From assembly GCF_009917485.1 (NCBI RefSeq), contig NZ_QZDT01000018.1:28085-92084 (forward strand): 64,000 nucleotides of DNA, given 5' to 3'. The stretch is from Parablautia muri (GTDB taxonomy: Bacteria > Bacillota > Clostridia > Lachnospirales > Lachnospiraceae). A program made the position numbers and the translations under genes. Shown piece after piece: positions 8,711 through 18,300 of the stretch; the first letter of the stretch is position 1, and each line of letters starts with the position of its first letter. Below the pieces are notes generated by a model. That model ran no database searches, was not told the DNA's origin, and saw only the letters and a program-made list of their open reading frames with translations.

Positions 8711-8749
8711 GGTGGCGATTTACCCTAATGGAAAATCAGCCACCTTTTT
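8711..8749 (+). terminator. Rho-independent terminator after the flavoprotein pair
   Basis: A strong stem, GGTGGC-GATTT pairing with AAATC-GCCACC (one unpaired A), is followed directly by TTTTT. It isolates the flavoprotein cargo from the mobilization genes. Confidence 0.85.
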
Positions 8750-8796
8750 ATTTGCAGAAACTATAAAAACAGCACAGAAAGAATGAGGTATCAGAA

Positions 8797-9138
8797 ATGA
8801 TTGAAAACAAGAATGACGCAAGCAGAAACTTAGAAAAAGCATTGCAGGCATTGGAACAGGCAAAACAGCGTGTAGCCAATGAGAAGAAAAAACAGAACGA
8901 GAAGAAACGCAAAGCCGAGAACCACCACAAGTATATCATGGGCGGTATTATTGTGAAATATTTTCCCGATTGTTACAGCTATGACGAGGGCGAGTTAAAC
9001 CGTATCTTGTCGGTTGCATTGCAGACAAGGGAATGTCAGCAGATTATCTCTAAAATCAAATCGGAAAGCCGAGAAAGCACTCCCCCACAATCCACTCTCC
9101 CCAATGCCGAAAATGAAAGCGAGGGCGATACGGAATGA
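8797..9138 (+). CDS. DUF3847 protein (probable mobilization accessory)
   Basis: A 113-residue protein with a long Lys/Gln/Glu-rich coiled coil (residues 8-45), then HHKYIMGGIIVKYFPD and ELNRILSVALQTRECQQII, the signature of DUF3847. This family is found just upstream of MobA/MobL relaxases in mobilizable elements of Clostridia. With its coiled coil followed by a compact C-terminal domain it could act like a MobC-type relaxosome protein. That is inference from position. The hairpin-rich oriT-like stretch begins immediately after its stop codon. Confidence 0.82.
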   Translation: MIENKNDASRNLEKALQALEQAKQRVANEKKKQNEKKRKAENHHKYIMGGIIVKYFPDCYSYDEGELNRILSVALQTRECQQIISKIKSESRESTPPQSTLPNAENESEGDTE

Positions 9139-9175
9139 CAAAGGCGAGGACACTGGAAAGCCGAGGTAACCTATC

Positions 9176-9382
9176 CACCCTGTTTACAGGGTGCGCACAG
9201 ATATACCACCGGAGGTGGTATGTGCGCTCTCCGAGGGGCAAGTTTCACTTGCATGGACTCCTGCGGAGGGCGTTGTCTGTCTTGCGACAGCCAAAAGGGG
9301 AAACGACAATTCCCCTTCGCAAGCTGCGCTTGCTACCCTTTAGTGAACTTTGCGTTCAGACAAAAGCCAAAGTGCGGCTTTT
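9176..9382. other. Hairpin-rich non-coding region, probable oriT of the mobilizable element
   Basis: About 300 bases without a credible gene between DUF3847 and the relaxase, the normal place for oriT. Hairpins in order: CACCCTG/CAGGGTG (9176-9193); a 14 bp stem with a 4-base bulge, GCGCACA..TACCACC/GGTGGTATGTGCGC with GGA loop (9193-9227); CAAGT/ACTTG (about 9239-9251); AAGGGGAA/TTCCCCTT (9295-9317); GCAAG/CTTGC (about 9319-9333); AAAAGCC/GGCTTTT (9362-9382). No nick site could be assigned. An open frame crosses it but has no family resemblance. Confidence 0.55.
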
Positions 9383-9444
9383 ATCTGCCCACAAAGTCTA
9401 TGGGTGCGCCCCACTACCTTATCGGCAGAATGTAGGTGTTGCGT

Positions 9445-11019
9445 ATGGGTAATGTCACGAAACAGGCAAGCACACGTTTCTCCATAGTTAAGCGGAGCAA
9501 GGGGCAGTCGGCAGTTGAAAAAGCGTCCTACATCAGCAGGAGTATTCTTGTCAGCGAATATGACGGGCAGACCTACCGCCCGAAATACCATGAAGATTTA
9601 GTCCACAGCGAAATCACTCTCCCACCCAATGCACCTAAAGAATATGCAGACCGAGCCACTTTATGGAACGCTGTTGAACTGTCCGAAAAAGGACAGAAAT
9701 CACAGCTTGCGAGAATGTTAAAAGCGTCACTCCCCAACGAATGGAGTTATGAACTTGCAGAGGAAGTTGTGAGGGATTACGTTCAGAGGAATTTTGTTGA
9801 TAAAGGTATGTGCGCTGACTGGGCAATCCATGACAGCGAGAACGATAAAGGACAGCGCAATCTCCATATCCATGTTTTACTCACTATGCGCCCTATCACT
9901 GAAAACGGGGAATGGGGAGCAAAACAAAAGAAGATTTATGACCTTGACGAAAACGGCGAAAAGATACCAGTGATTGATAAAAAGACAGGACAGCAGAAAG
10001 TTGACAAGCGGAACAGGAAACAGTGGAAATGCCACACCGCCGACAGCACCGACTGGAACAGCAAGGAAAACGCCAAGATGTGGCGTAAGGATTTAGCCGA
10101 CACAATCAATGCCACCAATGAGCAGTTGGGGATTGCGGTACATTGGGAACACCGCTCTTTTAAGGAACAGGGCATTGATAAAGAGCCGACAATCCATATC
10201 GGGGCGGTTGCCAATGCTTTAGAGCGCAAGGGAATACAGACCGAGCGGGGAAATATCAATCGAGAAATCATTAAGAACAATATGCTGTTGGAACAGGCGA
10301 AAGAAATGCTCATGCTTGCCAAGCAGGAACTTCACAGCGCACAGTATGCCAAGATTAAGAATACAGCGGTCAGCGTGAAGAATGAAGTCATGGAGATGAT
10401 TGCAAAAGTGAGGGAGCGCAAAGGCAGATTAGACTTGCCGATTGTCAGCGGAAAACACCTAAGAAGAATATCCGACAGAACCGCCTTGCAGTCAGCCGGC
10501 AATGCGGAGAAATTCATCACGACAAGGAAGATAGACAGCTTTGAGAGCCTTGCGAAATTCACAGCAGATAAGGAACAGAGATACCAACAGCTTGAAACGG
10601 TACATCTTTCAAAGGGGCAGAAACTAAACCGATTAAAGGAACTGTCAAAAATGTATGCCCTCTATGCGCCAATCCAAGCCACCTATAAGGAGAGCCAATC
10701 ACTAAAAGGGTATGCGAAAATGAAATACGATAAGGAGCATAAGGACAGCTTATCAAAGTACCCCGAATTAAAAGAGCGTATGCAGAGCCTTTTACAGAAT
10801 GGCGAGAAGATAACGCCGAAACAGTGGAAAGCGGAAATACAGTCTTTGCAATCGGAGTATGACAGTATCGGCAAAGAGCAGACCAAGACCGCCACAGAAT
10901 TAGCATACGCCGAGGTAATCAGCTACAACAAAAAGAACTTTGAGAGGGAACTTCAGAACGAGAGCCGACAGCATAACAGACAGCAAAGCAGGACTAAGCG
11001 GAGGGAGGAAGAAATTTAA
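9445..11019 (+). CDS. MobA/MobL (MobQ-type) relaxase
   Basis: A 524-residue relaxase that would nick the element at oriT and lead the strand into a recipient. The N-terminal ~230 residues are the MobA/MobL domain: SKGQSAVEKASYISR and, near residue 135, the metal-binding motif LHIHVLLTMRP (the family's His cluster). A long basic helical tail follows (residues 280-524), probably for DNA or coupling-protein contacts. The ATG at 9445 is preferred to a TTG at 9436. The hairpin-rich sequence upstream is the likely substrate. The element has a relaxase but no mating-pore genes, so it is mobilizable rather than conjugative. Confidence 0.92.
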   Translation: MGNVTKQASTRFSIVKRSKGQSAVEKASYISRSILVSEYDGQTYRPKYHEDLVHSEITLPPNAPKEYADRATLWNAVELSEKGQKSQLARMLKASLPNEWSYELAEEVVRDYVQRNFVDKGMCADWAIHDSENDKGQRNLHIHVLLTMRPITENGEWGAKQKKIYDLDENGEKIPVIDKKTGQQKVDKRNRKQWKCHTADSTDWNSKENAKMWRKDLADTINATNEQLGIAVHWEHRSFKEQGIDKEPTIHIGAVANALERKGIQTERGNINREIIKNNMLLEQAKEMLMLAKQELHSAQYAKIKNTAVSVKNEVMEMIAKVRERKGRLDLPIVSGKHLRRISDRTALQSAGNAEKFITTRKIDSFESLAKFTADKEQRYQQLETVHLSKGQKLNRLKELSKMYALYAPIQATYKESQSLKGYAKMKYDKEHKDSLSKYPELKERMQSLLQNGEKITPKQWKAEIQSLQSEYDSIGKEQTKTATELAYAEVISYNKKNFERELQNESRQHNRQQSRTKRREEEI

Positions 11020-11097
11020 TGAAAATGTGATAGAAATATGCGTGTGATTGTGGTATTCTATTGGAGGTACAAATTGAGATTTGAATAGGAGAAACAT

Positions 11098-11445
11098 ATG
11101 ATACAAAAAGTAAATTTGAAAGAGAATGTAAATGCGATTGATGAACTGTTCCTCTATAAGAGAGTGGGTACATTAAATAATCATATGTTAAATGTATTGC
11201 AAGCAGAACATAGAACTTTAGATTTTCATATACACGAAAATTCTGATGAACTTTTCTACTGTATTGAGGGAGAATTTGATATTGAGTTTGAGGACGGATT
11301 AACACATTTATGTGAGGGAGATTTTATAATAATTCCTAAAGGAACAAAACATCGTCCAATATGTAACGAATTGGTCAAATGCCTGTTGATTGAAGTTGAG
11401 GGAACTCTCAATCAAGAAAATACGGGTGGAACATATACAGGGTAA
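11098..11445 (+). CDS. Small cupin-domain protein
   Basis: A 115-residue single cupin barrel. Motif 1 is present as FHIHENSDELFYCIEGEFD and motif 2 as EGDFIIIPKGTKHRP, giving the His/His/Glu/His set that binds a divalent metal. Cupins of this size are isomerases, dioxygenases or ligand sensors; the substrate cannot be told from sequence. It has its own site (TAGGAGAAACAT) and an AT-rich composition like the flavoprotein genes, so it reads as cargo between relaxase and recombinase. The strong hairpin at 11523 ends its transcript. Confidence 0.85.
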   Translation: MIQKVNLKENVNAIDELFLYKRVGTLNNHMLNVLQAEHRTLDFHIHENSDELFYCIEGEFDIEFEDGLTHLCEGDFIIIPKGTKHRPICNELVKCLLIEVEGTLNQENTGGTYTG

Positions 11446-11522
11446 GCAAATATAATAGCGACAAATTTTAGTTTTTTAATAACCATTACAACAATCGCAT
11501 CTAAATAGGTAACACAGCGTCA

Positions 11523-11556
11523 GAGCGCATAGAAACCAGTCTATGCGCTCTATTTT
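11523..11556 (+). terminator. Terminator-like hairpin after the cupin gene
   Basis: A perfect 11 bp stem (GAGCGCATAGA with TCTATGCGCTC, 6-base loop) is followed by TATTTT. It lies between the cupin gene and the 57-residue gene. Confidence 0.75.
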
Positions 11557-11575
11557 CATGTAAAGGAGCAGATTT

Positions 11576-11749
11576 ATGAGCAAAGACAGCAACACACAGC
11601 ATAGAGCCAGCCGACAGCACCCACCCACAAAAATAATTGTGGAAAGGCATTATGTAGGCACTGAAAAAATGGAAACAGTATTCAAGCGGATAGCCGAGGA
11701 ACAGATAACAAAAAAGGTTAAGGAAATAGCGGAAAACAGCGTAAATTAG
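11576..11749 (+). CDS. 57-residue recombinase-associated protein
   Basis: A short gene (57 codons) with a good site (AAAGGAGCAGATTT) ending 72 bases before the recombinase. The N-terminus is basic and Gln/His/Pro-rich, then IIVERHYVGTEKMETVFKRI and a Lys-rich helix. Small proteins with a similar TEKMETVFKRI-like core accompany large serine recombinases in mobilizable elements and recall TnpW-type 'transfer-assisting' proteins, but I cannot prove membership. A role in excision or in regulating the recombinase is inferred from position only. Confidence 0.55.
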   Translation: MSKDSNTQHRASRQHPPTKIIVERHYVGTEKMETVFKRIAEEQITKKVKEIAENSVN

Positions 11750-11821
11750 CACTGGAAACGGAAAAGGGAATATAGTATAATATGAGTTGAGAGGAAGTCC
11801 CTTTTCATCAAGGAGGACAAA

Positions 11822-13459
11822 ATGAAAAGGGCAAAACTGAATAACGACAAAATCACTGCTTTATATTGCAGGCTTTCCAAAGATGACGGCACGAACAATG
11901 AGAGCATGAGTATCAGCACACAGAAAACCATGCTGAAAGATTATGCAAAGCGCAACGGTTTTCTGAACTGCCAGTTCTATGTTGATGACGGTTACAGCGG
12001 TACAAACTACGACCGCCCCGCTTTCCGACAGCTTATTGAGGACATACAGGACGGGGAAGTGTCAACGCTCATTACAAAAGACCTGTCACGTTTGGGGAGG
12101 AATTATCTTGAAACGGGTACATATATCGAGGTGTTTTTCCCTAACCATAATGTACGTTACATTGCTATCAATGACGGCGTGGACTCCATAGACAACGCAC
12201 AAATGGACATTACACCGTTCCGCAACATCATCAATGAAATGTACGCAAAGGACACGTCAAGGAAAATCAAGAGCGCACTCCATGCGAGGAGAATGCAGGG
12301 CAAGTATATGGCTACTACCGCCCCATTCGGTTATCAGAAAGACGAGAAAGACCATAACCACCTTGTCATTGATGAAGTGACCGCCCCCGTTGTGGAACTG
12401 ATTTTCTCAATCGCCGAGGAGGGCGTGGGGCTTCACACTATCTGTAACCGCTTGCGTAAGGCGAAAGTTATGAAACCGAGTTTCTACAAGAAAGAACTGT
12501 TTGAGCGGTTTATGGACGAGGAAAAAATGTATGACTGGGACACCGCCTATGTCAGCCAAATACTGCACAATCCCGTCTATGCAGGAAACCTTACTGTTGC
12601 GGACAAACCAACTAAGACCATGCGTTCCAAGAAAAGACAGTATATCCCGTATGCGGAGCGTGAAATCATCTATGGCACACACGAACCGATTATCGAGCAG
12701 AGCCGTTGGAACACAGTTCAGAAGATTTTGCAGAGCAGACCGCCCGTTATCGGGGAAAGTTCAAGCGGATATGATAACATTTTCCGAGGGATTATCAAAT
12801 GTGCTGATTGTGGGAGTGCCATGCTTGCCAAAGTCGAGCAGAAAAGAAAGCGTAACAACGTATTAGACAAGACTTTCTACTGCTGTACCAAGTACCGTAA
12901 GTTTGGGAAAGAGGGTTGTTCATCACACACCATTGAGGCGAGGACGGTTCACGAAGTTGTGCTTGCGGACATTCAGAAACACGCAGGACAGGCACTGACG
13001 GACAGGAAAGCAATGGTAACGGATATTGCGGAGCGTCTTAATCTCCAACTGTCAGCGGACAAGGAACAGCAGAAAAAGGAACTAAGGCAATGTAAACAGC
13101 GAGTGTCGGAAATAGAAAACCTGTATGCCAAACTGTACGAGGATTTGACAAGGGAACTGATAACGGAAAAGCGTTTCCAAATGTTGTCGGCACGATTTGA
13201 CAGCGAGCAGGAAGAACTGACAGCCAAGATAAAGGAACTTGAAAAAAGTGCCATAGCAGACAAAGAACAGTTATCTTCCATTGAGCAGTTTGCGGAGCAG
13301 ATAAGCGGTTATGCAGGAATAACGGAACTCAATTTCAAGATAATCAATCAACTTATAGAAAAAATTCTTGTTTCTGAACCCGTAGAGATAGACGGGCAGA
13401 AAATTCAACGACTTACTATCCATTACAAATTCATAGGGGCACTGGAAACCCTTGAATAA
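11822..13459 (+). CDS. Large serine recombinase (TndX/TnpX-type) of the mobilizable element
   Basis: A 545-residue large serine recombinase. The catalytic domain (residues 1-150) shows YCRLSKDDG with the nucleophilic Ser, DDGYSGTNYDRPAF, and the Arg-bearing KDLSRLGRNYLE. The recombinase domain follows (TAPFGYQKDE), then a zinc ribbon (CADCGSAM..CCTKYRKFGKEGC) and a coiled coil (residues 400-490). It starts after AAGGAGGACAAA and ends 38 bases from the element's right end. The GA core at both junctions fits the known preference of TndX/TnpX recombinases, so this enzyme most likely made the topB insertion and can excise it. Confidence 0.95.
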   Translation: MKRAKLNNDKITALYCRLSKDDGTNNESMSISTQKTMLKDYAKRNGFLNCQFYVDDGYSGTNYDRPAFRQLIEDIQDGEVSTLITKDLSRLGRNYLETGTYIEVFFPNHNVRYIAINDGVDSIDNAQMDITPFRNIINEMYAKDTSRKIKSALHARRMQGKYMATTAPFGYQKDEKDHNHLVIDEVTAPVVELIFSIAEEGVGLHTICNRLRKAKVMKPSFYKKELFERFMDEEKMYDWDTAYVSQILHNPVYAGNLTVADKPTKTMRSKKRQYIPYAEREIIYGTHEPIIEQSRWNTVQKILQSRPPVIGESSSGYDNIFRGIIKCADCGSAMLAKVEQKRKRNNVLDKTFYCCTKYRKFGKEGCSSHTIEARTVHEVVLADIQKHAGQALTDRKAMVTDIAERLNLQLSADKEQQKKELRQCKQRVSEIENLYAKLYEDLTRELITEKRFQMLSARFDSEQEELTAKIKELEKSAIADKEQLSSIEQFAEQISGYAGITELNFKIINQLIEKILVSEPVEIDGQKIQRLTIHYKFIGALETLE

Positions 13460-13487
13460 TGGATATTTTCTAAGTCACCTATTCCAA

Positions 13488-13497
13488 CTATCCAACA
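13488..13497 (-). repeat. Right terminal inverted repeat of the mobilizable element
   Basis: CTATCCAACA immediately precedes the right GA core and is the exact reverse complement of the left-end repeat at 6313-6322. Confidence 0.85.
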
Positions 13498-13499
13498 GA

Positions 13500-15339
13500 C
13501 GCAGGCCGGGAAGGGGAGCTTATATTTAAGCATGTATACGACCTGTCCGGAAGCACCCTCCCAGTAAAGCGTTTGTGGATCAGTTCCATGGAGGATTCCG
13601 CAATCCGTGAAGGCTTTACAAACCTGAAGGACGGAAAGGAGTACCGGGATATCTGCGAGGCCTCCGTCTGCCGGGTGAAGGCGGACTGGCTGGTGGGCAT
13701 GAACGCCACGCGGGCGTATACTACGAAATACTTTAAGAAGCTGGCGGTGGGCAGGGTGCAGACGCCCACCCTCGCCATGCTTGTGGAGCGTGAGGAAAAA
13801 ATCAGGGGTTTTAAGAAAGAAAAGTATTTTACAGTCCATATTTCCAACGGCGGGATGGAGGCAGTGTCAGGGCGCATGGATAACAGGAAAGAAGCACAGA
13901 AAATGCTGGAAGAATGCAACGGCGGGCAGGCACAGATGGTATCCGTGATAAAAGAGGAAAAGACGGTACCGCCGCCAAAACTCTATGACCTTACCACCTT
14001 ACAGCGCGACGCCAACCGCATTTTCGGCTTTACCGCAAAGGAAACGCTGGAATACCTGCAGGGACTTTATGAGAAAAAGCTGGCGACCTATCCCCGGACG
14101 GACAGCCAGTTTTTGTCTGACGACATGGGGCAGACAGTGGGGAAGGTAATAGAAGCAGTCCTCCATTCCGGCTTATTTGGGGAAAATATTTTATCAGGCA
14201 TGGAGATGCCGGTTCCGGATATTAGCAGGGTGTTGGACAGTAAAAGGGTCACTGACCACCATGCAGTTATCCCCACTGCAAGGATCGGGGAAGCGGACCT
14301 TCCAGCCCTGCCGGAAGCGGAGCGGAAAGTGCTGGCGCTTACTGCATGCCGCCTCCTGTGCGCGACAGGGGAGAAGCATATCTATGGAACAGTGAAGGCA
14401 GAACTTTCCTGCAGCGGCCATATTTTTGCCGCCTTCGGAAAGACCGTCACACACAATGGCTGGAAAGACTTTGAGGATATGCTGAAAAGCGCTTTTAAGA
14501 CTGCGGAAGATGCAGGTGACCAGGGACTGCCGGAACCTGCCGGGAGCCGGAAGGAAGGTAAGCTTCCGGAACTGGCAGAGGGGCAGGTATTTGAAAACAT
14601 TCAGGCAGAAATCAGCGAACATTTTACCTCCGCCCCGAAGCACTTTACGGAAGACCAGCTCCTGCTTTCCATGGAGACAGCGGGCAGGGGGGATTTTGAG
14701 CGGGATACGGAGAAAAAAGGCCTTGGCACCCCGGCGACACGGGCGGGGATCATTGAAAAGCTGGTATCCTCCGGCTATGCGGCAAGGAAAGGGCGGCAGA
14801 TTATCCCCACGCCGGAGGGAATGGAGCTGGTAGCAGTCATGCCGGAATATCTAAAGTCGGCGCTCATGACCGCAGAATGGGAGAATGGCCTGCTGTGCAT
14901 GGAGAAGGGGGAGCTGGACAGTAAGGATTTTACGGAAGGCATTACGGAACTGGTGGGGGAGATACTGGAAGGGTGCAGGAAAATCCCGGAAAGTGAACTT
15001 GGCCGGTTCCGCCGGAAAGAAAGCATAGGCAGCTGCCCCTTATGCGGGGCGGAGGTCTATGAGGGAAAGAAGAACTTTTACTGTAACAACTGCGAGTGTC
15101 CGTTTACCCTCTGGAAAGAGAACCGCTACCTTTCCGGCATGAAAAAGAAAATTGAAAAAAAGATGGCAAAAGAGCTTTTAAAAACCGGGCGCAGCCATGC
15201 AAAGGATCTGTATTCTGCAAAAAGGGACCAGACTTTTGCGGCGGATATCGTGATGAAGGCGGAGGACGGGCGGATTGATTTCAGCCTTGATTTCCCGAAG
15301 GGGGAAGAGGGGAAGCAGGAAGGGAAGAAAGGAAAATAA
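13500..15339 (+). pseudogene. topB: DNA topoisomerase III, 3' part, split by a mobile element
   Basis: Continuation of the TopB frame after the element: AGREGELIF completes the Toprim DxDxE motif, then come the type IA core with active-site tyrosine in TYPRTDSQFLSDD, and a C-terminal zinc-finger region (CPLCGAEV..YCNNCECPF) with a basic tail. An internal ATG at 13573 could start a shortened protein, but it would lack the Toprim domain and therefore activity. TopB-type enzymes are standard in ICE backbones, presumably resolving transferred or replicating DNA. The next gene starts 38 bases downstream. Confidence 0.93.
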
Positions 15340-15377
15340 AAGCCAGATAACAGCATTTCAGAGAGGGGGACTTTACA

Positions 15378-18300
15378 ATGGACAGACTGCAGAAAATCCA
15401 GCAGCTTGCCAGGAAGGAGGCAAAAAAGATCAGCAGCTCCCCAAGGGACTGGATGGGGTACCTTGGCACGGCGGCAAAACTGTACCGTTATCCGTTTCCA
15501 GACACCATGCTGGTCCATGCCCAGCGCCCGGACGCCACTGCCTGTGTGTCGCTGGAGGACTGGAACGGGAAAGTAGGGCGGTGGGTAAGGAGGGGCGCAA
15601 AGGGGATTGCGCTGTTGGATGACAGCAGGGCGAAGATGAAGCTGAAATATGTGTTTGACGTTTCCGATACCCGTCTGGTGCAGGGCGGATGGACGCCTGT
15701 CCTCTGGAAGATGGAAGAGCGGCATGAAGCGGAAGTGCTTTCTTATGTGTCGGATACCTACGGGCTCAAGGGGAAGGAAGCGGCAGGCATAGGCCCGGCG
15801 CTCATGGCGGTTTCTTCCCGCATTGCGGAAGATAACTTAAAAGAAGCCATGCAGGGGCTGGACTATGAAGTGGAAGGGACATATCTGGAAGGGCTTGGGG
15901 AGGATGCTGTCAGGGTAACTTTCAGGGAGCTTTTGAAAAACAGCATCTTTTACGCGGCAGCCCTCCGGTGCGGCTTAGACCCCATGGAATACCTTGAGGA
16001 GGGGGATTTTGTGGGGATCACGGACTTCAATACCCCTGCGGCGCTGGCTGTATTGGGAAATGCCATAAGCAGCCTTACGGAGCCGCTCCTTCGGGGCATC
16101 GGCCGGACAGTGAAAGAAATTTGTCTGAAAGAAGAACAGAAAGCCCTTGAAAACCGTACAGGAATCGGTTACAATAAATTTAGCACTTTAAAGCATGAAA
16201 CTGAAAGCGGGAAGGGAGGGAGTGCGGATGGAACTGACATACCACTGGGAGGGGGACTACCTGATCCCGGACCTGACAATAGAGGAGGAGCAGAGGCCCA
16301 TCGGGAAATACGGGATGCTGCGGAAGACATTCTTAAAGGAGAACCGGGTGGGCTGGTACCAGGGCATGATGCTGGAAGGGAAGCTGGACAGCCACCTGGC
16401 GGATATAGAGGAAGCGGCAGCGGAGAGGATGGAAGCCTTAGTGGAAAGGCTTCTGGAGAAATATCCGGCGCCGGACAAGGGGAAGGACCCGCTGGCGTGG
16501 GCGGCGCATATGAACAGCCTGACGGCCATGGCGGAGGAGAGCGTCCTGCAGGAACTGGTGTACAGCTAGAGGGAGAAGGAAACGGACAGGATATGGAGAA
16601 AGCGGGGGAAACCAAAGCCCCTGCTTTTTCTGCGCATAGCGGAAGGTTCCCTTCCGTGGAGCAGCAGATACGGCAGATTGAGGAGCGTGTGCAGGCGCTG
16701 TATGCCGGGGAGATCACTATCCCCGCAGACGTAGTGGACGGGGTGCTCCGGGCAGGCGGGAACCGGAAGGGAAGCCTGCCGCATATTATTTATCATTTCA
16801 TGGCTTCCCGGACGGAGGAGGAATCTGCGGAATTTATCCGTAAGGAATACGGGACCGGCGGCAGGGGCATTATCGTCGGCGGCAGGAAATATTCCGTCTG
16901 GCATGACGAGCTGGGGATGCAGATCGCCGCCGGGGATTCCGTGCATGGGGCGGTGCTGTATAAGGCATTCCTGACATGGGAAGAGGTAAGCGGGCGCATC
17001 CACCAGCTCCTTAGGCAGGGGGAATATGCCCCACAGGAGGTATTGGACGCGGCAGGTTCCAATGCAGATACGGAACATACGGACATATCAGCGCCTGTGG
17101 AAAAGGATATGGCGGAGGGTGTAGCGGCAGAGGGCAAGGAGTCTTTGCAGGAGGCAGTCCCGTACCGGGCAAGGGAGGGCTTTTCATGGGAGGAATCCCC
17201 GGCATTTATTACGCAGGACGAGATTGACGCTTATCTTACAAAGGGAAAAGCCCCAGACTGGCGGCTGGGCATTTATTCTTATTTTCTACAGGACAGGACG
17301 GATAAAGAGAAAGCAGCTTTCCTCTGGAAAGAATACGGGATCGGGGGCGGCGGGACTATCTACGATAACGCAGAGGATTCCGGTGTATGGCATGATGGGA
17401 AGGGACTGCTCCTCACCAGGGGGAGGCTTGAGGATGTAAAAGCGGAAGCCCTGCTGAAATGGCCGGCCGTGGCGAAGCGGATAAAATATCTGATTGGGCA
17501 TGACAGATATTTAAGCACGGCGGATATTTCCCGTATGCCGGAGTATGAAAAAGAGAGGATTGTTTCCCAGGCCGCAAATTTTTACAGCCGCATCCCGGCA
17601 GCTGTTACACGCCCGTGGGACGGAACGCCGTCCCCGTATGAACACAGGAAAGAGATTGCCGGCCTTTTGGGAACCCCGGAGGGAGGGGATATTCTCGTTA
17701 AAAACATGGAACAGGCGCTGGCGGCGCTCCCGGCGGATTTTGAGGGCTATGATGAAAAGGAGCGTCTTCTGGAAAAGGTACGGGGATATGTGGAAGGCAC
17801 TTATACCATTTTCCCGGAAAAGAAAAAAGGCATACAGGAAGGGATACGGATCGGGGACAGCGTGCAGCTGTCCTTATTTGATTTCATGGATATGAACGCC
17901 GCGCCTGTGGAGAAAAAAGCGCCTTCAGAGGAAGCACCAAAAGAATTTCCGCAAAAAGAATTTTTCCAAAACGAGCCTTCACAAAAGGAAAGTACGGGGG
18001 AACAGGCAGGAGACGTTTTGCATTCCGAAGATTCACTGGAAGCAGAAGGGACAGCAGAAGGGAAAAATCTTGAAGGACAGGGAAATGCAGAAGGACAGAA
18101 ACATTCAGGAGAACCGGAAAATCCGGAAGGACAGAAAAACCTCCCCGCTCCGGCCAATTTCCGTATTACCTATGATGACTTGGGCGCAGGCGGGCCAAAG
18201 CAGAAATTCCGTGCCAACATGGAAGCTATTATTACTTTGAAAAAGATAGAAGGGGAAAACCGCACAGCCACGCCGGAAGAACGGGATATTTTGTCCCGGT

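Larger units (their letters stand above)
6311..13499. mobile_element. 7.2 kb integrative mobilizable element with serine recombinase, inserted in topB
   Basis: The ends are defined by the topB reading frame. The target GA dinucleotide is present at both junctions (6311-6312 and 13498-13499), as for TndX/TnpX-type serine recombinases (Tn5397, Tn4451 family). Just inside are perfect 10 bp inverted repeats. Contents in order: two small proteins of mobilizable elements, an HTH-flavin-fold fusion, a flavin-fold protein, DUF3847, a hairpin-rich oriT-like region, a MobA/MobL relaxase, a cupin, a 57-residue protein and the large serine recombinase. There is no type IV secretion apparatus, so transfer must borrow one, most plausibly the host ICE's. 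Excision would restore topB exactly. Confidence 0.93.

Noticed and set aside
9135..9452. 105-codon open frame between DUF3847 and the relaxase
   Set aside because: Composition is erratic (many Arg/Cys/Leu), no family resemblance, and the DNA is a series of hairpins typical of oriT regions.
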